Assembly (NCBI GenBank): GCA_918797485.1
Contig: CAKKNE010000002.1
Location: 276,501-340,500 of the forward strand
Source: Pelagomonas calceolata
Lineage: Eukaryota > Sar > Pelagophyceae > Pelagomonadales > Pelagomonadaceae
Reading direction: 5' to 3'
Length of the DNA: 64,000 bases
Part shown: positions 36,436 through 45,800 of the stretch, piece by piece
Layout: every line of letters starts with the position of its first letter
How positions within the stretch are numbered: the stretch's first letter is position 1
Made by a program: the position numbers and the translations under genes
Notes under the pieces: model-generated
What the model was told of the DNA's origin: nothing
The model's input: only the letters and a program-made list of their open reading frames with translations
Database searches by the model: none

Positions 36436-39007
36436 ATGACCTCCTCGCACAACTACGGCGTGAACACGCTGAGCCTCAAGGGCGGCAACCACGACGCGAC
36501 GCGGAACTACCTGGAGGTGCTGATCTACCTCACCGTGCTCGGCATGCTCGTGCTCAGCCTCCAGCTTTTATTGAGGATGGCGCGGACGCAGATGCAGCCG
36601 CGGCCCAAGTACGTCAAGCCCGACCCGCTCTTCAAGGACTTCGCGAAGGGCCAGAACTGGAGCTGGGACTGGGTCATGGTCTTCGCCGTGCGCAACCCCG
36701 ACGACTACGTGTCGGACTACCAGCGGCGGTTCACGCTCCGGCGCGTCGTCGAGCGCCTCGAGTCGGGCGGCCTCGAGACGAAGCTCTACAAGTCGTACAC
36801 GTATGACAAGATCTTTTGTAAGATACGGTGCAGCGCGGACCGGCTCAAGGACCAAGCCGCAGAAGTGTGCTACCCCCTGCTCCTGGACGAGACGCAGGTC
36901 GTCGCGCGCATCGAGAAGGGACGGAAGAAGCCGGACGGCGAGTGGAAGTGGTACCCGCGGCGCGCGGGCTGGCTCCTGACGGGCGAGAACGAGGCCGGCG
37001 AGTACGTCGAGCGCGAGCAGGACAACGCCATCGTCGACACGGAGGGCCAGTCGGACTACCCCTATGAACGGTTTATCTACGGCAAGTTCGACAAAAGGCC
37101 GGACCTGCAGCACCCGTCGGTCTACGTGACGTACCCCGCCTCCAACAGCATCTTCCGGTCCGTCGACCGCCTCAAGCTCATCGAGGGCATCATGGAGGCG
37201 GACCCGAAGAAGCGCGGCTGCAACCTGCAGCTCAAGGAGCTGCTGGCGCGGGGCGCGTGCCTCGCGATCTACCCGCTGCACGACGACGACGAGTTGCAGA
37301 CGATCCAGGACCGCTGGCTGACGCCCTGCGACCCGCCCTGGGCGCAGCCCATCGTCATGGTCAAGGACTACTTCGGCGAGAAGGTGGGCATGTACTTCCT
37401 GTTTTTGGGGACGTACTCGACGTGGCTCTTCTACGCGGCGGGCATCGGCATCGCCTCCTTCGGGTTGGAGCTGCTGGGGGGCCAGTACCTGACCTGGGCG
37501 ACGGCGGCCTGCGGCATCTGCATGAGCCTGTGGACGACGCTCTTCCTCGAGTGCTGGAAGGGCGAGGAGGCGCGCGCGAAGCTCGAGTGGGGCATGACGG
37601 GCTTCGAGGAGACGGAGGAGGACCGCACCGAGTTCGAGGGCCGCGAGATCCACAGTCCGGTGACGGGCCTGCCCGACGCGTACTTCCCGCCGCGCGACAA
37701 GGCCCGGCGCATCGTGGGCAGCTACCTCCAGATCGTGCTCTGCATCTTCTACGTGAGCTGCGTCAACGCGGGCATCTTCTACGTCCACGCCTACGTGAGC
37801 CGCTACCCTTTGCGCAACTACGTCGACTTCCACCACCTCGCGGACGGGCCCTTCGGCGTGCCGACGGTCGTCACGAACCTCGCGCTGGCGCTGTTGATCC
37901 AGGCGACGAACGCGCTCTTCATGCCCTTCGCGACGCGCATGACCAAGGTCGAGAACCACCGGACCGAGACGGACTTCGAGGATCAATTGATAGCCAAGGT
38001 CTTCCTCTTCCAGTTCGTCAACTCGAACGGCGCGCTCTTCTACGTGGCCATGGCGCAGGGGCCCCTGACGCGCGGCATCGGCGACAAGCAGCCCTGGAAG
38101 ACGCGGCGCTTCGACTGCGCGCCGTACTGCCTCGAGCACGTCAGTTATTTGCTGGGCACGATCTTCATCGTGCGCGTCGTGCTGGGCAACTGGAACGAGG
38201 TCGTGGCGCCGTTCCTGGCGCGGCTGCGCAAGGACGCCGCGCGGCGGCGCGGCCACGACGAGGACGACGCCGAGTACGAGGACCCGGCGTCGACCAGCAT
38301 CCGCAAGCGCCAGGTGTCGCCGGCCGAGGAGCAGTTCGAGAAGGACGACTACGGCAGCCTCGACATCTTTGATGATTACGGCGAGCTCGTCGTGCAGTTC
38401 GGCTACGCGACGCTCTTCGTGTCGGCCTTCCCGCTCGCGCCGGTCTTCGCGTGCGTGAACAACTTCATCGAGATCCGGGTCGACGGCTGGAAGATGTGCC
38501 AGAACACGAAGCGGCCCTGGCCCAAGGGCGCCGAGGACATTGGTACGTGGGAGTCGGTGCTCACGGTCGTCGCGATCCTGGGGACGATCACGAACAGCAT
38601 CATGATCACGCAGACGAGCCCGGCCTTTACCAACGTGACGTCGTCGTACCGGCTCGTGGCCTTCGTCGTGCTCGAGTGGATTTTGATAGGGGCAAAGATC
38701 GTGCTCATCGGTGCACGAATCAAATTGTCGCGGCTCGTCTCACGACCTCCACACACAGGTACTGATGAGCGTCATCGACGACGTCCCGGAGGACGTCGAG
38801 CTCCAGGAGCAGCGCCAGGAATTCCTCGTGACGAAGATCATCGTCGACGAGGCCGACGAGGAAATAGATCTCGAGGACGACGAGTTCATAGAGATCGACG
38901 AGCCCAAGGTCTACCAGTCGGACCCCTGCCTCCGCGAGGACGCCGGCGGCGGCGACGAGGACGACGGGCCAGGCGGTGAGAAGAAAGAGCCTGACGCGGA
39001 GGAGTAA
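36436..39007 (+). CDS. Anoctamin/TMEM16-family membrane protein
   Basis: An 837-residue Ca2+-activated channel or lipid scramblase type protein (exons 36436-38700 and 38759-39007). A first membrane helix (YLEVLIYLTVLGMLVLSLQL) is followed by a cytosolic domain. The anoctamin core begins at DYFGEKVGMYFLFLGTYSTW, with further helices such as IVLCIFYVSCVNAGIFYV and VTNLALALLIQATNALFMPF. The conserved region FQFVNSNGALFYVAM and the later QFGYATLFVSAFPLAPVFA plus NNFIEIRVDGWKM match the TMEM16 core, including the acidic residues of the Ca2+ site. Splicing gives ILIGAKIVLMSVIDDVPEDV, as in family members. The C-terminus is acidic. It is probably plasma or internal membrane; channel versus scramblase cannot be told from sequence. 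Confidence 0.92.
38701..38758 (+). mobile_element. 58-bp introner in the anoctamin gene
   Basis: Starts GTGCTCAT, then CGGTGCACGAATCAAATTG; ends ACCTCCACACACAG followed by GTACTGAT. Duplications match at 6 of 8 positions. Splicing is phase 0 and restores the conserved DVPEDV junction. Confidence 0.8.
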
Positions 39008-39194
39008 CGGCGCCGTGTTTTTGTAGTTCGACCCACTGCCGACCCCCGAACGACGCCCGGCCGCGCGCGCCGCCGGTAAGTGCACAGTGTCTGCTGGCGC
39101 GAGAGTTTGAGAGCGAGAGAATAGATGAGGGTCGCATGAAGTATGCACCCCAAATTTTTCTCAGAAAGCATATTCTTACGTGGCGCGCCCGACG

Positions 39195-39980
39195 ATGGCG
39201 GAACAGGCGAAGATTTTGTTCGCGGAGGCCGAGGAGAACAATCTGGACGACAACGTGAACGATGAGCGGTTTGCCCGGTGGTACACGTGCAGTCTGTGCG
39301 AGCAAGACTACCACGGCGTCGTGGCGTGCGCGCTTGGGTGGGCGTGCTGGAAGACGTACTTGGGGCGGCCGGAGGCGGACTGGCCTCGACAATCCGCGAT
39401 GACGCAGCTTGGGCACGGTTTATCTCATGCAGACCACTACGCGGACGCGTTGACCGTGAAAGAGGCCGAGTTGTCCATGCGGCGGCGACTTGGCCAGCCG
39501 AACGGCGTCATACTTGCTGTGCAGGGCAATATTGCGATCACGTATCTAAAGCTTGGACGGCTTGACGAGGCCCTGCGCATGCGGCGGGACATGTACTCTG
39601 AAAGTTTGAAGCTCTTTGGCGAAGAACATTCGATTACCCTCCTTGCAGCCCTCAACTACGGCTCGTCGCTAAATCAACTAGATCGATTCAAAGAGGCCAA
39701 ATCACTCTTTCGCAAAGCGGTGCCCGTGGCGCGACGGGTTCTCGGAGAAAATCATAACACCACGTTCAACTCAAGGATGATCTACGCGCGGTCGCTCTTC
39801 CGGGACCCTAGCGCCACGCTCGACGATCTCCGCGAGGCCGTGACGACGCTCGAGGAGACAGAACGGACCGCGCGACGCGTGCTCGGTGGCGCGCACCCGG
39901 CCACAGCGGCACATGAGGGAGCCCTGCGAAAAGCGCGAGCCGCGCTCCGCGCCCGCGAAACGCCGTCGGAGACCTCGTAA
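39195..39980 (+). CDS. TPR protein with Cys-rich N-terminal motif (kinesin-light-chain-like repeats)
   Basis: A 261-residue protein from ATG 39195 (the longer frame begins with GTG). The N-terminus holds CSLCEQDYHGVVACALGWAC plus WKTYLGRPE, a Cys-rich segment I recall from expanded algal families. At least three tetratricopeptide repeats follow (VQGNIAITYLKLGRLDEALR, LLAALNYGSSLNQLDRFKEA), spaced by about 42 residues as in kinesin light chains. Codons are visibly less GC-rich than in neighbouring genes, which could mean recent arrival, relaxed selection or membership of a different gene class. Function is likely protein binding. The stop lies 37 bp from the convergent gene at 40018. Confidence 0.8.
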   Translation: MAEQAKILFAEAEENNLDDNVNDERFARWYTCSLCEQDYHGVVACALGWACWKTYLGRPEADWPRQSAMTQLGHGLSHADHYADALTVKEAELSMRRRLGQPNGVILAVQGNIAITYLKLGRLDEALRMRRDMYSESLKLFGEEHSITLLAALNYGSSLNQLDRFKEAKSLFRKAVPVARRVLGENHNTTFNSRMIYARSLFRDPSATLDDLREAVTTLEETERTARRVLGGAHPATAAHEGALRKARAALRARETPSETS

Positions 39981-40017
39981 GTATTCACAAAAATCGCCGA
40001 GCTAACGTTCAACCAAA

Positions 40018-40893
40018 TTACTCGTCCTCGCCCTCGTCGAGGACGCTCTCGCGCACGCCGGCCTCGAGCGCGCGCGACTCGAGCTCGACCAGGCCCTTGC
40101 GCAGCAGCAGCTCGAGGGCCCGGAGCGCGCCCACGGCCCAGACGTAGGCCTGCCGCACCACGAGCAGCTTCAGCGGCAGCGGCGCGTGCACGAGCGGCGA
40201 CCAGAGCGCGTAGTTCGTCCAGCACGCGCGCGACGTCAGGCCCGCGACGGCCGCGACGGCGAGGAGCGGCCGCGCGAGCGCCAGGACGAGCGCGGCGGTC
40301 AGCAGCGTCAGGCCGCGCGCCGCGCGCCGCGAGTCCAGCAGGGACCCGAGCAGCACGCCCGCCGGGCCGCTCTCGGCGTTCAGCCGCCGCAGGTCGAGCG
40401 CGTAGCGGTCGTACCAGAGCTTCGACGCCTTCGCGGGCTCCAGCCGCCGCAGGTTGTTCAGGGCGCTCAGCGAGACCCACTGGCCGCGCGCCTTGCGCGG
40501 CCGCACGACCGCCGTGTCCTCGAGGGCGTCGCCCCAGATGAGGCAGCTCCGCGGCGCCTCCTCGCTCGCGCGCGCCACGAGCCAGTCCGGCGCCTCGACC
40601 ATCAGCCGCGGCGGCGGGTTCGCCGTCGTGCCGTCGCCGAAGTTGAGGCCGCGCTCCGCGAGCGCCTTGCTGAACACGAGGACGCGCTCCTGCCGGCGTC
40701 GTACCTGTTCGACGAGCCAGGTCCGCCGCGCCCGGGCGTCGGCGTCGACGGCGTCCTCCGGCTCCGCGGCGGTCTCGCCGCCTCGGATCGCGAGTCCGGC
40801 GCGGCGCGGCAACGACGGCTTGCACCGCGCAGATGCGGCTGGTCGGCTTGCGAGGAGCCCGACGAGGAGCTGGATCGCGCGCTGCCGTCGCAT
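40018..40893 (-). CDS. Hypothetical membrane protein with signal or plastid leader
   Basis: A 291-residue protein. I use ATG 40891-40893, since MRRQRAIQLLVGLLASRPAA plus SARCKPSLPRR forms a signal peptide and basic transit-like region. The soluble part has PPPRLMVEAPDWLVARASEE, CLIWGDALEDTAVVRP and RGQWVSLSALNNLRR, none of which I can place. The C-terminal third has two or three hydrophobic helices (GLTLLTAALVLALARPLLAV and LPLKLLVVRQAYVWAVGALR). It ends acidic. Stop TAA at 40018-40020. No family recognised; a plastid membrane location is inferred from the leader. Confidence 0.65.
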   Translation of the reverse strand: MRRQRAIQLLVGLLASRPAASARCKPSLPRRAGLAIRGGETAAEPEDAVDADARARRTWLVEQVRRRQERVLVFSKALAERGLNFGDGTTANPPPRLMVEAPDWLVARASEEAPRSCLIWGDALEDTAVVRPRKARGQWVSLSALNNLRRLEPAKASKLWYDRYALDLRRLNAESGPAGVLLGSLLDSRRAARGLTLLTAALVLALARPLLAVAAVAGLTSRACWTNYALWSPLVHAPLPLKLLVVRQAYVWAVGALRALELLLRKGLVELESRALEAGVRESVLDEGEDE

Positions 40894-41282
40894 GTTTGCT
40901 GAGGTGCAAGCTTGTTGCTTGCTGCTGAGTGCAAGCTTGCTTTGAGAGAGTTGAGGTTGCAGAAGCGCCTCGCCTCGGTGCAACGGGTGCCGTGAACAGT
41001 GCGTAATCACTTACAGCTTGGCTGTTAGTGGTTTTGGTCGCGCGTAAACTTGCCTCGCTGCTGGCTTGGTACGCGTTTAGTGAGTTTAGCGCTAGCCTGC
41101 GCATTTTTTAGCAAAAAAAAGGCATTGCCGTGCAAATTGCTCTCACACCCAGCTTTAAAAAACGTGCACGAATTGTTGTTGATTGCCCTCGCGCGGCTCC
41201 CACCAAGAAACTGCATTTCTAAGGGTCATCAAGGCAGTGCTAAGGGGGTCATCAAGGCAGTCCAGCCAGCTTGGGCCCAGCC
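40894..41282. other. Divergent promoter region
   Basis: 389 bp, AT-richer than average, with an A-run at about 41113-41120 and a duplicated GTCATCAAGGCAGT (about 41224 and 41248). A partial CTAG-motif relative, CACTTACAGCTTGGCTGTTA, sits at about 41008. No gene. Confidence 0.5.
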
Positions 41283-42041
41283 ATGGAGAGAGCAGACAGA
41301 AAAAGCCACGGCCCCTTCCTACTCCACAACACACCACTAGCAAAGGGGCAGGAAGCGCCGACAGCGGCGCCGCCGCCGCCGGAGAACGCGTCCGTCTCGG
41401 CGGTGCGCGTCGCGCAGACCGAGAGGTTCGTGGACGCCATCCAGGTCCAGTACAAAAACGGCGAGGGCGACTGGCACGGGAGCTTCGAGTCGTCGGGCGA
41501 GCTCAGCGCGTGGCAGACGCTCGCCTGCATGGGCGACGAGCACGTCACGCGCGTCGTCGTCTACCTGACGCCCGAGGGCCAGGTGCGGCGGCTCAAGGTC
41601 GGCACGAGCGAGGGCCGTGTCCTGGACTCGGCGGCAGTGAGCGGCATCGACGTCGACGTCGACGCGGGCGGCACGACGACGCGGATGTGCGACAGCGCGG
41701 GCGACGTGCTGCGCGGCGTCGCCGAGGCGCTGACGGTCCGCGACGGCGTCGCAACGCGCGAGGTCTCGTTCCTGTTCGGCGCCGCGGCGCCGCCGAGGCC
41801 GCCGCCGCCGCCGGCCGGCGCGAAGAAGCGGAACGTCCGGTCCTTCTCCGCGCCCGAGGCGCGGCCCTCCGTCGACGCGCCGCCGCCCGAGATCGTCAAC
41901 GAGCGCGAGACGCTCGAGACGTACTTCCGGTCCGCGAGCAACACGTCGGCCGCGCTCATGGGGCTGGACCTCCTGCGCGCGAACCTGTGCTACCCGAGGA
42001 GCTCGACGCCCCGCGGAGGGAAGAAGGGGGGGAAAAAATAA
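41283..42041 (+). CDS. Hypothetical protein, possible jacalin-like beta domain
   Basis: A 252-residue protein starting at ATG 41283 (the longer frame begins with TTG). Residues about 45-160 alternate hydrophobic and polar residues (RFVDAIQVQYKNGEGDWHGS, VTRVVVYLTPEGQVRRLKVG), consistent with an all-beta fold that loosely resembles jacalin-type lectins. A Pro-rich linker (PPRPPPPPAG) and a basic C-terminus (GGKKGGKK) follow. It ends 17 bp from the stop of the convergent TPR-sulfotransferase gene. The lectin idea is weak. Confidence 0.6.
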   Translation: MERADRKSHGPFLLHNTPLAKGQEAPTAAPPPPENASVSAVRVAQTERFVDAIQVQYKNGEGDWHGSFESSGELSAWQTLACMGDEHVTRVVVYLTPEGQVRRLKVGTSEGRVLDSAAVSGIDVDVDAGGTTTRMCDSAGDVLRGVAEALTVRDGVATREVSFLFGAAAPPRPPPPPAGAKKRNVRSFSAPEARPSVDAPPPEIVNERETLETYFRSASNTSAALMGLDLLRANLCYPRSSTPRGGKKGGKK

Positions 42042-42058
42042 CTTACTGTTGTGAACAA

Positions 42059-43654
42059 CTAATCGAGCGCGTCCGCGGTGTCTGCCTTGACTGCCGGAGC
42101 CGGCGGCGGCGGCGGCGCGGGCGGAACCGGCGGCGGTCTCGAGTCGTCCGGCCGGTCCGGCGCGGGCACGTGGAACTTGTCGCCGGGCGCGAGACCGGCG
42201 GGGACCGTCGCCTGTATCGCGACGCCGCGGAACGTGAAATTGACTTTGTCCCCCGGCCGCGCGCCAGCTGGTACAACAACAGCGAGCATCCGTCGCGCGT
42301 CCGGCGCCGCGCGGTGCGGCGCGGCGACCGTCCGGGCCTCGTCGTCGTCGCTCGACGCCGTCGCGCTCTCGTCGTCGTCGTCGTCGTCGAGGCGCTCCGC
42401 GAAGTCGCCGGCCACGAAGGCGTCGTCGTCGCCCTCGGGCGCGAGGTAGAGGTAGCGCTGCTGGTTCTCGCAGACGCGCTCCCGCGGCGGGTCGCCGCGG
42501 ATGCCGAGCCATGCGAAGAGGTCGCGCTGCTCCGCCTCGGACTCGAAGAGCGCCTCGCAGTCGTAGGTCCGGACGTTCGCCGGGAACTCGCGCTCGAGCT
42601 CGGCGCAGGCGGCGTAGTACGCGTCGTAGAAGGCCCGGATCGCGCCGCGCTTCGTCGCCGCGGCGTGGTTCGGCAGCGTGAGGTCCCACTCGTCCCACTC
42701 CCACTCGGCCGCGTCGTGGTCCGCGAAGGGGTTCTTCGCCGCGCCGAAGCCCGGCGCGTCTCCATTAATTGTGCGCCGCCGCGCGCCGGCTTCCGTCCAG
42801 TAGTACCACGACTCGACGCACGCGCGCCGCTCGCGCCGCAGCACGACGAAGCGCGTCGCCGGCGCGACCTCGAGCACGGCGCGCGCGTAGGGCAGCCAGG
42901 CCCAGTGGATGTCGCCGACGACGTCGGCGCCGCGCACCTTCTCGAGCGCCGCGAGGCGCCGCGCCGCGACGGCGCCGCGCGCCTCGCCCGGCGCCCAGAG
43001 CAGCGGCCGGTCGTCGGGCGCGCAGGACAGGCACGCCGCCGCCGACCGCGCGCCGAGGCCCGCGAGCCGCGCCAGCGAGTGGAGCCCGCACCGCCCCGCG
43101 CCGAGGCCGATCCAGACCTTCGCCGCCGGCGCCGCCGCGGGCGGGGGCCGCGGGACCGGCGCGAGCGGCGACATGTCGTCGGCCTCGTCGTCGACGGCGA
43201 CGAGGGCCCGCGACGCCTGGTCCCGCGTCCGCGCCACGGACGCCTCGCGGCAGCGCTGGATGCGCGGCGTGCACTGCGCGTAGAGCTTCTCGTCGGCCTC
43301 GACCGCGCGGTAGTAGAGGCTCGAGGCCGCGCGCGGCTTGCCGAGCGCCTCGAGCGCCGCGGCCGCGCGGAACCAGGCCTTGGCGTGGCCGGGGAAGGCG
43401 CGCGCGCCGCGCGCCGCGTCGCAGTAGGCCTCGGCCCAGAGGCCCAGCTTGCCGGCGACGATGGCGCGGTTCGTCAGGCAGACGCCGACGCCCTTGGCGA
43501 AGCCCGCGCGCGCGAACGCCGCGGCGGCCTCGGTGTACTTGGCGAGGGCCGCCTCGTGGTCGCCGGCCAGCGCGAGCTCGCGGCCGGCGGCGCGGAGCTG
43601 TTCCGCGGCGTGGATGGGGAGGGAGTAGGCGGGTGCGCCGTCGGTTTGCGCCAT
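42059..43654 (-). CDS. TPR-sulfotransferase fusion protein
   Basis: A 531-residue protein. Residues about 15-135 form three TPR motifs (AAGRELALAGDHEAALAKYT, CLTNRAIVAGKLGLWAEAYC, AKAWFRAAAALEALGKPRAA). The middle is sulfotransferase-like: KVWIGLGAGRCGLHSLARL is a 5'-PSB/P-loop-type PAPS-binding segment, and ATRFVVLRRERRACVESWYY resembles the 3'-phosphate-binding motif. ADVVGDIHWAWLPYARAVLE and the Trp-rich EWEWDEWDLTLPNH lie between and after these. An acidic DDDDDDE tract and a small beta region repeating PAGARPGDKVNFTF / PAGLAPGDKFHVP follow, then a Pro-rich tail. No signal peptide, so cytosolic. Substrate unknown. ATG at 43652-43654. Confidence 0.8.
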   Translation of the reverse strand: MAQTDGAPAYSLPIHAAEQLRAAGRELALAGDHEAALAKYTEAAAAFARAGFAKGVGVCLTNRAIVAGKLGLWAEAYCDAARGARAFPGHAKAWFRAAAALEALGKPRAASSLYYRAVEADEKLYAQCTPRIQRCREASVARTRDQASRALVAVDDEADDMSPLAPVPRPPPAAAPAAKVWIGLGAGRCGLHSLARLAGLGARSAAACLSCAPDDRPLLWAPGEARGAVAARRLAALEKVRGADVVGDIHWAWLPYARAVLEVAPATRFVVLRRERRACVESWYYWTEAGARRRTINGDAPGFGAAKNPFADHDAAEWEWDEWDLTLPNHAAATKRGAIRAFYDAYYAACAELEREFPANVRTYDCEALFESEAEQRDLFAWLGIRGDPPRERVCENQQRYLYLAPEGDDDAFVAGDFAERLDDDDDDESATASSDDDEARTVAAPHRAAPDARRMLAVVVPAGARPGDKVNFTFRGVAIQATVPAGLAPGDKFHVPAPDRPDDSRPPPVPPAPPPPPAPAVKADTADALD

Positions 43655-43985
43655 TTTTCAAGGAGTGGACTTTGTTAATCGTCCACTACGCCGTCAATTT
43701 ATCGATTTTTGATCTACGAGATGGTGCAGCGAGTAATTTCAATACAAATTGGCAAGCTTATGCTGTTTTTGCAGCATCGCGTGCATTTCTATGGCTGGCT
43801 GTGGCCTCACGCCTCCGGCGCTTTAGTTAGCCGAGTGAGGTACTAGCTATTTTCGAGCCGTCGTGCTAGAGGGGCTACAATAAGCGACTCTCTCTCTTTT
43901 CCAGCGAGATTCAAGAAGAAACTTTATGGTATCACATCCGGCAGCTGCTCGTCGCACGCCGGCCCCGCCTCGTCGCGCGCACAGT
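43655..43985. other. Intergenic, sulfotransferase promoter region
   Basis: 331 bp of low-GC sequence between two minus-strand genes; contains a CTCTCTCTC tract near 43890. No gene. Confidence 0.5.
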
Positions 43986-44464
43986 CTAGATCTCGTCGAA
44001 GTCGATGCCGATATCATCATTGGCGTCGTCTCCTTCCATTGCCATGTCTACGGCCGTCTCGTTGATGCGCGCCGTCTCGGGTAGCTCCCCGTACTGCTTG
44101 AGATTTCTTGCTTCATCAGCATTATACTTGTGGATGATGTCCACCTGTGCGTGAACGACGGTTACAGGTTGTTGTTGCGCTAGGACGCTGCTCAGCGAGC
44201 CTTGTCGTCCTGGTACTCCCTCAATCCAACAAGCACGATGTCGCCCGCCGACACCCAGACCTTCTTACGCATCTTGCCACGGATGTGGCCAAGGCGCGTG
44301 ACGCCGTCGAAGCAGTAGCATTCGCATCTGCCGTTACCTAGCATACGCACGACCTGCGAGTACTCCTGGCCGGGCTCCTTGAATTCGAGCTGGCGTTTGG
44401 TCTCCTCGTTCTCGTTCTTGCCGCGCCTCCGGTTCTTGCCGCCCTTGCCCTTATTCTTAGGCAT
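43986..44464 (-). CDS. Translation initiation factor eIF1A, two exons
   Basis: eIF1A promotes scanning and start-codon recognition on the 40S subunit. Exon 1 (44464-44201, 88 codons) gives the basic N-terminus [20 protein letters not shown] and the OB-fold ([40 protein letters not shown]). Exon 2 (44144-43986) gives [29 protein letters not shown] and an acidic end, [10 protein letters not shown], exactly the eIF1A C-terminus. Splicing joins YQDDK to VDIIHKYN in phase 0 for a 140-residue product, the usual family length. Without splicing the frame stops early at TGA (44192-44194). GC is lower than in neighbouring genes, as for some conserved housekeeping genes here. Confidence 0.96.
44145..44200 (-). 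other. 56-bp GC-AG intron in eIF1A
   Basis: Begins GCTCGCTGAG and ends CGTCGTTCACGCACAG. The 3' end resembles introner termini, but the 5' part and target duplication do not. Frame and homology fix both edges well. Confidence 0.85.
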
Positions 44465-45227
44465 GATCTAAGGGTGGCCGCCTCCTCCGCGTCCTGCGAG
44501 GGGACGCGTGTTTGCAAAGGTTCGTCGTGTGCGCATCGCCGCGGCGGCGTCGACGCTCTCGGAGCGATGCGCGCTACCAAAGCCCGTCGAGCGACTAAAG
44601 CTTCGGCAGCGCGCGGTCGGCCCGCCGCCTAGCGCGCTGCCAGGAACCCGCCGAGCGACAGCTCTATGCGCGTTCGGCAACGCTCGACCGGCCACCCACG
44701 CAGCCCGTCGACGTCGCCCGCGCCCAAAAAAAGGAGAGGACTGGCATTTGAATAAGCTCTCTGTGACGCTGTGCTTCACCTATTGCAGCTGTTGTAAGCG
44801 CGCTGTGCTGCAGCGTTCCGCGTGTCCTCACAGCGTGTCTGCTTGCGCTGTTAAGCCCCTTGCGCGCGCGGACGTGATGTCGCCGCTTTTTGCGCTCGTC
44901 GACCTCAGCAACCCTAAGACTCTTCAAACGCGGCGAGCCGTGGACGCAGAGGTCTGGGTACGCGCCGACAGGTTGCCAGGCCGCTGCATTTTCGCGCGGG
45001 TTTCGCTACTAGCCTGCGGTCGCAGTGGAAAGCGGCTGCTGCTCGTGGTAAAGCCTACGTCGTTATCTGCGAGAGCTGAGCACGCTATTTTATTAGTGCA
45101 TCAAGTACGCAGTCGTATTTTCTGGCCCTCGCGCGTTGCGGTGGAGCTAGAATACCACTTCCTGGTTTTGCCAGCTGTTGTCTTGCTGTTTGCGACGCGC
45201 GTTCACGCCGTGCACGCGTCTGCTAAG
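44465..45227. other. Divergent promoter region (eIF1A / thioredoxin)
   Basis: 763 bp between divergent starts. A plus-strand frame is open through most of it in phase with the thioredoxin gene, but its sequence has no domain character and the signal peptide begins at 45228, so I treat it as 5' region. Confidence 0.5.
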
Positions 45228-45782
45228 ATGGCACGCCCAACAGCAGCACACGTCGCAACAGCAGCATTACTCCTCGCCGCCGCGGCCGGCTTCAGGCCAG
45301 TCGTGCCGCGACGGCCCGCCACCTCGTTGTACGCCAAGCCGCTGGCGCGGAAGCAGTCGTCGCACGTGCCCGCGATCGTCGACGAGGACACGTTCCTCGC
45401 GGCCATGTCCAAGAGCGCGGGCGACAAGGTCGTGGCGATCAAGTTCTACGCGGGCTGGTGCCGGGCGTGCAAGACGATCGCGCCGCGCTTCGAGCGCCTC
45501 GCGAAGGAGTTCGGCGAGGAGGCGGCCTTCTACGAGATCGAGTTTTCCGCGAACAAGGACCTCTGCCGGCGGCTGGACATCAAGAAGCTGCCGTGCGTCC
45601 AGTTCTTCCGCGGCGCCGAGGGCCACGTGGCCACGGTCATGTGCGGCCCGTCGAAATTCCCGGACGTGCGGCTGAAGCTCGAGGACCTCCTCGGCCACTC
45701 GCACCACCCGGACGACGTCCCGGAGTTCACGGACGTGTCCGAGCACTACAACGGCACGGACGTGTCCGAGGCCTACGCGTAA
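45228..45782 (+). CDS. Plastid thioredoxin-like protein (WCRAC active site)
   Basis: A 184-residue protein with the leader MARPTAAHVATAALLLAAAA plus GFRPVVPRRP, a signal peptide with a Phe near the cleavage site followed by a basic segment, typical for stramenopile plastid import. The thioredoxin fold spans about 50-155: VVAIKFYAGWCRACKTIAPR carries the redox pair Cys78 and Cys81 in a WCRAC motif (canonical WCGPC). KKLPCVQFF holds the cis-Pro. The C-terminal tail is acidic and His-rich. Likely a stromal or lumenal thiol oxidoreductase. The stop lies 18 bp from the stop of the convergent cyclophilin-like gene. Confidence 0.88.
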   Translation: MARPTAAHVATAALLLAAAAGFRPVVPRRPATSLYAKPLARKQSSHVPAIVDEDTFLAAMSKSAGDKVVAIKFYAGWCRACKTIAPRFERLAKEFGEEAAFYEIEFSANKDLCRRLDIKKLPCVQFFRGAEGHVATVMCGPSKFPDVRLKLEDLLGHSHHPDDVPEFTDVSEHYNGTDVSEAYA

Positions 45783-45800
45783 CGAGTCGTATCGTATTAG

